The notes beneath the pieces were generated by a model that saw nothing but the letters and a program-made list of their open reading frames with translations, was not told the origin of the DNA and ran no database searches. Below, in pieces: positions 42,186-50,188 of a DNA stretch of 64,000 nt. The position numbers were made by a program, and so were the translations under genes. The DNA is taken from positions 434,001 through 498,000 of the forward strand of contig NZ_JBJDLK010000002.1 in NCBI RefSeq assembly GCF_045762675.1, read 5' to 3'. Within the stretch, counting starts at the first letter, position 1. Each line of letters opens with the position of its first letter. The stretch is from Elizabethkingia meningoseptica_A (lineage in GTDB: Bacteria; Bacteroidota; Bacteroidia; Flavobacteriales; Weeksellaceae).

Positions 42186-44789
42186 ATGACTTCACAAGAG
42201 ATACGCCAAAAGTTCTTAGATTTTTTTAAAGAGAAAGGACACCAGATCGTGCCTTCTGCACCTATTGTGCTTAAGGACGACCCTACCTTAATGTTTTCCA
42301 ATTCGGGGATGACGCAGTTCAAAGATTTTTTCTTAGGCTATAAAGAGCCTTCCAGTCTTAGAATCGCCGACACACAAAAATGTCTTCGTGTATCCGGAAA
42401 GCATAATGACCTGGACGATGTGGGGCGTGATACGTATCACCACACCATGTTCGAAATGCTTGGAAACTGGTCATTTGGCGATTATTTCAAAAAAGAAGCT
42501 ATTTCATGGGCCTGGGAATTGCTGACTGAAGTCTATAAAATTTCCAAAGATGATTTATATGTAACCATTTTTGAGGGGGATGCATCTGAAAATCTGGAAA
42601 GAGATCAGGATGCCTACAACTTCTGGAAAGAACATATTGATGAATCCCGTATTATTAACGGTAATAAAAAAGATAACTTCTGGGAAATGGGTGACACCGG
42701 CCCTTGTGGTCCGTGTTCTGAAATCCATGTAGATATTCGTAGCGCTGAAGAAAAAGCAAAAGTATCAGGTAAAGATTTAGTAAATCAGGATCACCCTCAG
42801 GTTGTAGAGGTATGGAATCTTGTATTTATGGAGTTTTTAAGAAAAGCTGATAAATCCCTGGAAAAACTTCCAAAACAGAATGTAGATACCGGTATGGGCT
42901 TCGAACGTCTGTGTATGGCATTACAGGGCAAAAGCTCAAATTATGATACCGATGTTTTCACACCACTTATTTCTAAAGTAGAAGCTGTTTCCGGTAAAAA
43001 ATACACGGGGATACTGGAAGACGAGAAAGATATTGCAATCCGTGTTGTGGTAGACCATATCCGTGCTGTTGCATTTGCTATTGCAGACGGACAGCTGCCA
43101 TCCAACGGAGGCGCAGGTTATGTAATCCGCAGAATTTTAAGACGTGCTATTTCTTATTCATACAGATTCCTGGACATGAAAGAAGCTTTCCTTTATCAGT
43201 TAGTTGCTGTATTAAAGGATCAAATGGGCGCTTTCTTCCCGGAAATTGTAAAACAGGAAAAGCTGGTTACTGAAGTTATCCGGGAAGAGGAAAACTCCTT
43301 CCTGAAAACCATTGAACACGGATTAGTAAGATTAGATGCTATTATCCAGACGACTTTAAAAAACAACGAGAAAAACCTTCCGGGAGAACAGGTTTTCGAA
43401 TTATATGATACTTACGGATTCCCTGCCGACCTTTCCCGTATTATTGCAGAGGAAAAAGGACTGAGTATTGATGAAGCAGGTTTTGAAGAGGAAATGAACA
43501 AACAAAAGCAGCGTTCCAAGCAATCTTCTGCTTCTAAAACTTATGACTGGGTAATTCTTGAAGAAAAACCTGAAAACTTTGTAGGTTATGACCTTACGGA
43601 GAACGAAGTGAAAATTACCCGTTACAGAAAAATAGAAAATAAGGATGGGGAGTTTTATCAGATTGTACTGGATGAAACACCGTTTTATGCAGAAGGAGGT
43701 GGTCAGGTTGGCGACAAAGGTATTCTGGAAAACGCTGCAGAAAGTATAGAAATTCTGGATACTAAAAAAGAAAATAATCTTAATATTTCTTTAATTCCTT
43801 CTCTCCCACAGCATCCAAATGCATCATTTACGGCGAAAGTAGATCTTTCAAAAAGAAAAAGTACACAGAATAACCACTCTGCAACACACCTTTTACATGA
43901 AGCTTTAAGGGCCGTATTAGGGAATCACGTTGAGCAGAAAGGTTCATTTGTAGGGCCTGATTATCTTCGTTTCGACTTCTCTCATTTCAGTAAAATGACA
44001 GAAGAAGAACTGGCGGCAGTAGAACAGCAGGTAAATGAGAAGATCAGAGAAAACATTTCTCTTCAGGAATACAGAAACATTCCGATTCAGGAGGCTTTAG
44101 ACAAAGGAGCTATGGCATTGTTCGGAGAGAAATACGGGGATAATGTCCGTATGATACAATTCGGAACATCCCGCGAATTATGTGGTGGTACCCACGTAAA
44201 AAGCACAGGTGAGATCGGTTTATTCAAAATAGAATCTGAAGGTTCAGCAGCAGCAGGAATCCGAAGAATTGAAGCGATTACGGGTGCTAAAGCAAGAGAA
44301 TATTTCGAAACTCTGGAAAAAAACTATCAGGAAATTGCACAATTCCTGAAGTCTAAAGACGTATTGAAATCAGTACAAAAACTGGCAGAAGAAAACCAGT
44401 CTCTTAAATCTGAAATTGAAAGTTTCAAAGCTGAGAAAGCAAAACAGGAAGCTTTACAATGGAAAAATGAATATCAGAATAAAGGCGACAAGAAGTTATT
44501 GGTAAAAAGGACTTCAATAGATGCCGGTTCTGTTAAAGATATTGTATTCCAGTTGAAAAAAGAAATTCCGGGATCGTTAACAATCATTCTTTCCGATGCA
44601 GGAGAGAAACCAATGATTACAATTGGTGTTTCCGATGATCTTACACAGGCTTATCAGGCAGGTGCTCTGATCAAGGATCTGGCAAAAGAAATCCAGGGCG
44701 GCGGCGGCGGAGCTCCGGCATTTGCTACTGCAGGCGGTAAAAACCTTGACGGACTGGATAAGGCTTTTGAAAAAGCTCAACAGTTGTAA
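42186..44789 (+). CDS. alaS: Alanine--tRNA ligase
   Basis: An 867-residue AlaRS of normal length. The aminoacylation core has HTMFEMLGNWSFGDYFKKEAI (near residue 75) and DTGMGFERL (near 235). The editing domain carries the HSATHLLH zinc/His motif (near 560) and CGGTHV (near 663). The C-terminal oligomerisation part ends GGGGGAPAFATAGG, as usual. It charges tRNA-Ala and clears mischarged Ser and Gly. Single gene with its own promoter and a following palindromic terminator. Confidence 0.98.
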   Translation: MTSQEIRQKFLDFFKEKGHQIVPSAPIVLKDDPTLMFSNSGMTQFKDFFLGYKEPSSLRIADTQKCLRVSGKHNDLDDVGRDTYHHTMFEMLGNWSFGDYFKKEAISWAWELLTEVYKISKDDLYVTIFEGDASENLERDQDAYNFWKEHIDESRIINGNKKDNFWEMGDTGPCGPCSEIHVDIRSAEEKAKVSGKDLVNQDHPQVVEVWNLVFMEFLRKADKSLEKLPKQNVDTGMGFERLCMALQGKSSNYDTDVFTPLISKVEAVSGKKYTGILEDEKDIAIRVVVDHIRAVAFAIADGQLPSNGGAGYVIRRILRRAISYSYRFLDMKEAFLYQLVAVLKDQMGAFFPEIVKQEKLVTEVIREEENSFLKTIEHGLVRLDAIIQTTLKNNEKNLPGEQVFELYDTYGFPADLSRIIAEEKGLSIDEAGFEEEMNKQKQRSKQSSASKTYDWVILEEKPENFVGYDLTENEVKITRYRKIENKDGEFYQIVLDETPFYAEGGGQVGDKGILENAAESIEILDTKKENNLNISLIPSLPQHPNASFTAKVDLSKRKSTQNNHSATHLLHEALRAVLGNHVEQKGSFVGPDYLRFDFSHFSKMTEEELAAVEQQVNEKIRENISLQEYRNIPIQEALDKGAMALFGEKYGDNVRMIQFGTSRELCGGTHVKSTGEIGLFKIESEGSAAAGIRRIEAITGAKAREYFETLEKNYQEIAQFLKSKDVLKSVQKLAEENQSLKSEIESFKAEKAKQEALQWKNEYQNKGDKKLLVKRTSIDAGSVKDIVFQLKKEIPGSLTIILSDAGEKPMITIGVSDDLTQAYQAGALIKDLAKEIQGGGGGAPAFATAGGKNLDGLDKAFEKAQQL

Positions 44790-44875
44790 TATATTTTTAA
44801 TTTAATCACATAGAAATGTATTATAATTGTAGATAAAGGCTAACATTAGAATACATAGCTGATACTATAAATACA

Positions 44876-44912
44876 AGTCAGGCTGCAACTATAGTTGCAG
44901 CCTGACTCTTTT
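44876..44912. terminator. Bidirectional terminator after alaS
   Basis: A perfect 32-base palindrome centred at 44891/44892 (AGTCAGGCTGCAACTA and its complement) with T-rich sequence on the alaS side. It lies between alaS and the convergent lipoprotein gene. Confidence 0.85.
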
Positions 44913-44950
44913 ATGAAAAATTAAAGAAAAATGTGTCTCTAAAAAGTAAA

Positions 44951-45736
44951 TTAATATACAATCCTATGTCCTACTACTACTTTCGTTATCGCTCCAATGG
45001 ACAAACGCGCTGTTTTTGTTCCGTCTGAACTAATAGCAAATGCCGATCGTGCTATAGAAAAAGTAAGGTGAGAACCGGAGGGAAAATATTTTAAATCTTT
45101 TGCCGTAAAGGTATAGCTCCCGTTATCTTCTACTTCCGTATAGATCGTTTTAAGATCCGGCATACGTTTAACAATGGACGGATCTGTTTGTCCATACGGG
45201 CTATATTCAGCTACGATCATAACTTTATTAAGATTATTGATATCTTTATTCCATGTAATAACAGATCCCGGAACAAGATTTCTGTTTTTAATTCCCAATA
45301 TTTCGACCTTAATATCCTTAGGAATATACAATTGCACCTCTTCTTGTGATGGTTTATTCTCATTTCTATCAATACTGGAAACTATTAAACTGCCCTGATC
45401 TGATCTCAGTGATACCGTGCTGCCAAATAACGATTTCATATCAGGATCTGACGATCTCCATACATTTCCGTTTTCTGTTGTTCCTGCTATTGTTTTTCCA
45501 TTTAAAGTGAGTCCCCTTGGAATATCTTTTAAAAACCATAAAGAAGTACCAACAATAGAATTATCATTATCATAAGCACCTTTTATATTTTCAATCAAAA
45601 GGTGTTTTTCTGCTTTTGAAGTATAAACACTGTAAAATTTTGATCGAAGATCGTTATCATCAATATCTCTGTTATCTGATATACAAGATACAGACAACAA
45701 GGCTAAGGTTAAAAAAGAAAATGCTTTTTTCATCAT
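44951..45736 (-). CDS. Lipoprotein of unknown function
   Basis: A 261-residue lipoprotein (lipobox S-V-S-C near residue 17). The mature part is beta-rich, with SLWFLKDIPRGLTLNGKTIAG, NVWRSSDPDMKSLFGSTVSL and VITWNKDINNLNKVMIVAEYSPYG. I recognise no family. It starts MMKK, so either of two adjacent ATG codons may be used. It ends the three-gene minus-strand cluster and follows the barrel gene by 21 bases. Confidence 0.65.
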   Translation of the reverse strand: MMKKAFSFLTLALLSVSCISDNRDIDDNDLRSKFYSVYTSKAEKHLLIENIKGAYDNDNSIVGTSLWFLKDIPRGLTLNGKTIAGTTENGNVWRSSDPDMKSLFGSTVSLRSDQGSLIVSSIDRNENKPSQEEVQLYIPKDIKVEILGIKNRNLVPGSVITWNKDINNLNKVMIVAEYSPYGQTDPSIVKRMPDLKTIYTEVEDNGSYTFTAKDLKYFPSGSHLTFSIARSAFAISSDGTKTARLSIGAITKVVVGHRIVY

Positions 45737-45757
45737 GTTACCTTTAAAAATAATATT

Positions 45758-46306
45758 TTAAAAATCATAACCAACTCTAAATCCTAAGGATGGAACAACG
45801 TCTAAATCGGAGCCTTTTACTAAGGATTTACCAATCCCGAGACCAACATGGAATTCATAATTAAAATTCTTCGCAAAGTTCCTTCTGATTCCCCAATTAG
45901 GGATAAGAAAAACAGCATCGTTTACTTTAGCATCATAATTTGAAATGGACAACCATCCCGGATTATAGGTTAGCGAAATATCCAGAAAGTTTGCAGCATT
46001 ATTTCTGGTATTCGCATTCCGGGCTTTTCGCTTTTCTATATTGTAATAATAGCGTGGAGCCAACCCAATGGAGGGTATAATTACATATCCGGTTTTCGGA
46101 TAAAACGATCCGCCCCATACAGCTCCCAATCCCATAAAAAACTCGCTCCTTATCACCAATTTATCAGATACTAAAGATTCGTTATACATACCTAATGCCA
46201 GAATACTGGTTTGAACACCTGTCATGTTTTTTCTTAACAAACTGCTCTCCTGAGCATGATATATAGAAAACAACACAGCAAAAATTAATACATAATTTTT
46301 TTTCAT
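45758..46306 (-). CDS. Outer-membrane beta-barrel protein
   Basis: A 182-residue protein with a signal peptide (cleavage near YHAQ) and alternating strands ending in an aromatic residue (VPSLGFRVGYDF), typical of small outer-membrane barrels. The frame is open to 46369, but the ATG at 46306 begins exactly at the signal peptide. It stands between two lipoprotein genes, which suggests that the three act together at the outer membrane. Confidence 0.7.
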   Translation of the reverse strand: MKKNYVLIFAVLFSIYHAQESSLLRKNMTGVQTSILALGMYNESLVSDKLVIRSEFFMGLGAVWGGSFYPKTGYVIIPSIGLAPRYYYNIEKRKARNANTRNNAANFLDISLTYNPGWLSISNYDAKVNDAVFLIPNWGIRRNFAKNFNYEFHVGLGIGKSLVKGSDLDVVPSLGFRVGYDF

Positions 46307-46404
46307 AGTTATTGTTTTTTTCAAAAAAAATAGAATTTTATGATCAATTTTGTTTTTTATAAACTCCATAAGAAGTACATGTTAATAAAAAAACTAATTG
46401 TATT

Positions 46405-46761
46405 TTATTTGTATCTGTTGATTGTCCAGGTACCACTGTATTTATCCATCGTCCATCTTCCCGAAGCCTTTGAATCTGAAGATATCAAATCTTGAAAATA
46501 TACAGTTCTGGAATTAAATGTTACTAATCCATTCGGAGTAATACCTCCTCCGATCTCATCTTTTTTTTCCGATTTGTCAGGTATTATATATCCTGTAACG
46601 AGTCCTTTCCGATTTGACGTAAACGATATACTTCCATCGATATCTCCTTTAAAAGTGCCAGCCCAACTTCCTTTTGTGGGCAGATCCAAATTACTATCAG
46701 GATCAGAATCCACGCAAGAAATAAAAAACATCAATATCAATAAACTCAAAATTATTCTCAT
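46405..46761 (-). CDS. Small lipoprotein
   Basis: A 118-residue lipoprotein with lipobox F-I-S-C (Cys at residue 16), followed by an acidic stretch (VDSDPDSNLD) that resembles a surface-export signal for Bacteroidota lipoproteins. The mature part is a single small beta barrel (GSWAGTFKGDIDGSISFTS, GRWTMDKYSGTWTINR). First gene of the three-gene cluster. Confidence 0.65.
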   Translation of the reverse strand: MRIILSLLILMFFISCVDSDPDSNLDLPTKGSWAGTFKGDIDGSISFTSNRKGLVTGYIIPDKSEKKDEIGGGITPNGLVTFNSRTVYFQDLISSDSKASGRWTMDKYSGTWTINRYK

Positions 46762-47139
46762 TCTTGTTTTCCATAAATTAATTTAGCTCCATGTCATTTC
46801 CCATTCTTCTTTGCAATTCCGTACATATTTACCCCCACTGCATTCGGGTTCATAAAGTCAAAAAATAATTTGGCCATTCCAAACTTAATCAACTGATACG
46901 CAATAAAAAATAAATTAGCATATCATTTTACGCCATCTAACAACTTATATTAAAGGATTTATCTTCGATCAATAAAAGTGTTTCAATACTTTTATACAAA
47001 AATAATTTTTCATTAAATTTATTCAATAAAAACATGATAAAAACACAAAAAAAGACCATCTCAAAATGAGACAGCCTTGTTGATTATATTACTTAATCAG
47101 AATGATTTACAAGAAAATATTCTTTTTAGACTTATAAAT
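46762..47139. other. Spacer between the lipoprotein cluster and the SDR gene
   Basis: No gene. A weak hairpin (GACCATCTCA/TGAGACAGCC near 47056) could terminate the SDR transcript on the minus strand. No promoter box was found before the lipoprotein at 46761. Confidence 0.4.
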
Positions 47140-47853
47140 TTAAGGATTTGTAGAGAAAATAGAACCATTGGCAATTAATGCGCGACGGTTCATTTTCAGA
47201 ATGTCCCTTACCCATTCTGCGAAGTCTTCCGGTTGCAATACCTTATCCGGATTACCGTCTGTTAGGCCAGCTCCGATGCTCATATCCGATGCAATTGTAC
47301 TCGGTGTAAGAGTAATCACACGGATATTTTGCTTTCTCCATTCAGCCATCATGGACTGTGATAATGAAATTACCGCTGCTTTGGAAGCCGCATAAGCAGA
47401 CATTCCGCCTCCGCCTTTCAATCCGGCAGTAGAAGCTACATTAACGATATCACCCTGACCGTTTTCTTTCATAAAAGGATACGCGGCTTTGGAAGCATAA
47501 TATACTCCGAAAAGATTGGTTTTTATGACCTGTTCCCATACATTGGAAGGCATCTCTTCAAGCGTTCCCATATTTCCGATACCGGCATTATTAACCAAAA
47601 TATCAATTCCGCCTAACTGACCGGCAAGGTCAGCAATTCCTTTCTCTACTGCTGGTTCATCATCGATATTGAATACAGCATAAGCGGATTTTACACCCAG
47701 CTGCTGTAATTCAGCCACAGTATTCTTTAAATTTTCTTCATTTCTTCCGGTAATTGCAACATTTGCTCCTTCATGTGCAAGTGCCAAAGCAACTGCCTTA
47801 CCTAATCCTTTACCACCACCTGTTACAATGGTATTTTTTCCCTTTAGATCCAT
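47140..47853 (-). CDS. SDR family oxidoreductase (3-ketoacyl reductase-like)
   Basis: A 237-residue classical SDR: TGGGKGLGKAVA at residues 10-21, NNAGIGNMG near 87, and YAASKAAV near 153 with the catalytic Tyr and Lys. Sequence is close to FabG-like acyl-carrier-protein reductases, but the C-terminus (ALIANGSIFSTNP) differs from FabG. The substrate is uncertain. The frame is open to 47880, but a -7 box at 47878-47885 supports the ATG at 47853. Confidence 0.9.
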   Translation of the reverse strand: MDLKGKNTIVTGGGKGLGKAVALALAHEGANVAITGRNEENLKNTVAELQQLGVKSAYAVFNIDDEPAVEKGIADLAGQLGGIDILVNNAGIGNMGTLEEMPSNVWEQVIKTNLFGVYYASKAAYPFMKENGQGDIVNVASTAGLKGGGGMSAYAASKAAVISLSQSMMAEWRKQNIRVITLTPSTIASDMSIGAGLTDGNPDKVLQPEDFAEWVRDILKMNRRALIANGSIFSTNP

Positions 47854-47877
47854 TTTATTGTTTTTTATCTGTATATA

Positions 47878-47885
47878 CAAATTTA
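47878..47885 (-). promoter_or_regulatory. -7 promoter box of the SDR gene
   Basis: TAAATTTG on the minus strand, 24 bases before the start at 47853. Confidence 0.45.
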
Positions 47886-47956
47886 CGAAAAGTGTTAAAC
47901 TCCGTACGAATAAGAATATGTGAATTCTCGTTAAACTTCACATAAAAACCATTTCA

Positions 47957-48475
47957 TTATGATGAGTGATACGCCAGCTCTCCGGATAATCTTTTGGCTC
48001 TGTTCTCTTTGTTTTTCTCCCGTTGCGCTTTTCTGAAATCCCAGGGCGCCATGGCATTAATATCCTGCCACAAACCAAGTTTCTGCTTTTTAGCCTGCTC
48101 CTGAAGTACTCCTAAAGACCTGTCTTTCGAATAAGAATAATACCACCACCCCAATCCGGCTTTAATGAGTTCTGCAGAAAGGTATTTACCATTATCATAA
48201 TATATTTTTGCAATGACGCGGCCATATCTATCCTTGTCCGTCTGTACATAAGTTATACGCTTATTAAATACCTGTGAAGAAGTAAACTTTTTAGCATTTT
48301 TCCCGAAAGGCTGCCTGTTTTCAGGACAGTCAACCTCAGCCAGTCTGAGTGTTTGTTGTATGTTTCCATCCAGAAGTACCACTACTGTATCTCCATCCTT
48401 CACGCCTACAACTCTGGCTACTGTTTGTGCGGCACATAAAACAGGAAACAGTAGTAAAACAATCATTTTTTTCAT
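47957..48475 (-). CDS. Thermonuclease-family secreted nuclease
   Basis: A 172-residue protein with a signal peptide (MKKMIVLLLFPVLCAAQ) and a staphylococcal-nuclease domain: VVGVKDGDTVVV, LRLAEVDCPE (Arg and Glu of the active site), DRYGRVIA and LIKAGLGWWYYSYS. It degrades DNA or RNA outside the cytoplasm using calcium. The frame is open to 48505; the ATG at 48475 begins the signal peptide. A -7 box (48481-48488) lies 5 bases before it. Confidence 0.9.
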   Translation of the reverse strand: MKKMIVLLLFPVLCAAQTVARVVGVKDGDTVVVLLDGNIQQTLRLAEVDCPENRQPFGKNAKKFTSSQVFNKRITYVQTDKDRYGRVIAKIYYDNGKYLSAELIKAGLGWWYYSYSKDRSLGVLQEQAKKQKLGLWQDINAMAPWDFRKAQREKNKENRAKRLSGELAYHSS

Positions 48476-48480
48476 GGCGG

Positions 48481-48488
48481 CAAAGATA
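48481..48488 (-). promoter_or_regulatory. -7 box directly before the thermonuclease gene
   Basis: TATCTTTG on the minus strand, 5 bases before the ATG at 48475. Confidence 0.45.
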
Positions 48489-48760
48489 GGCATACAAAAC
48501 GCCATATACAGTCATTTAAGGACTACTTTTTGCCGGGTTTTCCACTATTTTATTTTACAAACCCTAATAGCTTATATACTGAATAAAGTCCTCAACACAC
48601 TCAGGTGACTATGATCTGTTTTAAACTTTTGATTTTTTTTCGGTTAAAGCTTAAAATACCTTAATTGGTTTTATTTTTTACATGCCAAGTAATTTCACTG
48701 AATATCACACTTTTTCTAAAATTTGTCCGTATTTTTATTCCTCAAAAACCAAATTCTTTT

Positions 48761-50092
48761 ATGTATCCGGAAGCTTATACTTTCAGCACCCCTTCAGGAA
48801 ATATTAAAACTCAGGAAACCAATGGCATTCTTAAAACCAAAAATATCAGGTATGCTGCTTCAAAGCGTTATCAATTGCCGGTACCTGTAAGTTTAGCTGA
48901 AGCATTGACTTCCGTCCCCGACCTTACTCCGGTTTGTCCCCAGCACATAAGTCCTATGCTGGAACGAATGATAGAGCCCACACTTATAGAGAATTTTCTG
49001 GTTGAAGAATCCCCGCAATATTTATCGGTAACTTTTCCAAAAGATATGTTACCCGATAAAAAACGCCCTGTAATTGTATGGATACACGGCGGTTCTTACG
49101 AGATAGGCTGTGGTGATCTGCCGACGTCTAATCCGCTGAACTGGGTAAAAGAACAAAACTTAATTGTTGTTTCTGTTTCCTATCGTTTAGGTTTGTTCGG
49201 TTTTCTCGGAGGCTATGATGAACGCCCTGCTAACCTCGGACTTTTCGATATTATAGAAGCATTGAAGTGGATCAAATCAAATATTTCAATATTTGGCGGT
49301 GATTCCGATAACATTACACTCTTAGGACAATCTTCCGGTGGAGATGCTGTAACTCATCTTATGATTGCGGAAGGAGCAGAGCACTTATTCAGAAGAGTGA
49401 TCATTCAAAGTGCCCCGCTTGGACTTCGAGAGAAACGCCAGAAAATGTCGGCACAGTTTTCCCGGAAAACCGACCTGATAAAACATGATCCCGATATAAT
49501 GAAAATGGTTGAGGAATATCCAAAATTCCGGCCGTCTGTTTTCAAATACGGATTAAAAGCTGCTATGCCTTTTGGTCTACAATATGGATTCCCTCCGTTA
49601 TCTCCTGAAAATAAAATCAGAAAATTATGGAAGGACAATGCAAAGAAGTATGATGTTCTCATAGGGCTGAATGATGAAGAAACAGCATTTTATCTCAGAT
49701 CATCGGACAGCATCCGGAAATACAAAGGTTTTGGCAAAAGAATACTGGATAAAACAATAAGACTGACGACAGAAAAAATATACGGAAAACCTGCCGAAGA
49801 ATTTGCTGCTTCTTACGCGAAAGCAGGAGGTAATGTTTATTTATTCAGGATATTCTCCAGACTTAAAACTAATAAAATCGGAGCTGCACATTGTATTGAT
49901 CTTCCCCTGTTATTCGGAAACAAAGAAGCATGGAAAAATGCGGAACTCCTAAAAGGTATTCCATGGCCTGAAGTAGAGCATGCCGGAAAGAAAATAAGAG
50001 CCATATGGGCTGAGTTTGCACGTACAGGTTTTGTTCCTGAGAATGCAGACAAGCCGGAGATTCTGAAAATCTCCAGATTAACTATTGGCTAA
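48761..50092 (+). CDS. Type B carboxylesterase/lipase family protein
   Basis: A 443-residue alpha/beta hydrolase. The oxyanion hole VWIHGGSYEIG (near residue 107) and the nucleophile elbow LLGQSSGGDAVTHL (near 188) are clear; the catalytic His is likely in GAAHCIDLPLLFG near 375. It hydrolyses carboxylic esters; the natural substrate is unknown. No signal peptide is evident if the ATG at 48761 is used, and the earlier ATG at 48665 adds a doubtful hydrophobic leader. Confidence 0.87.
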   Translation: MYPEAYTFSTPSGNIKTQETNGILKTKNIRYAASKRYQLPVPVSLAEALTSVPDLTPVCPQHISPMLERMIEPTLIENFLVEESPQYLSVTFPKDMLPDKKRPVIVWIHGGSYEIGCGDLPTSNPLNWVKEQNLIVVSVSYRLGLFGFLGGYDERPANLGLFDIIEALKWIKSNISIFGGDSDNITLLGQSSGGDAVTHLMIAEGAEHLFRRVIIQSAPLGLREKRQKMSAQFSRKTDLIKHDPDIMKMVEEYPKFRPSVFKYGLKAAMPFGLQYGFPPLSPENKIRKLWKDNAKKYDVLIGLNDEETAFYLRSSDSIRKYKGFGKRILDKTIRLTTEKIYGKPAEEFAASYAKAGGNVYLFRIFSRLKTNKIGAAHCIDLPLLFGNKEAWKNAELLKGIPWPEVEHAGKKIRAIWAEFARTGFVPENADKPEILKISRLTIG

Positions 50093-50162
50093 CCTCCATT
50101 AATAAGACTTTATTTAACAAAAAATTACATTTTATTTGTATTTTCTGTAACTTTTTCACCTA

Positions 50163-50170
50163 TAGCTTTG
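50163..50170 (+). promoter_or_regulatory. -7 promoter box of the DUF5686 gene
   Basis: TAGCTTTG, with a TTTG 24 bases upstream (50135-50138) as a possible -33 element. It overlaps an upstream in-frame ATG at 50168, so the ATG at 50189 is the likely start. Confidence 0.55.
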
Positions 50171-50188
50171 TCTTATATAAAAAAACAT

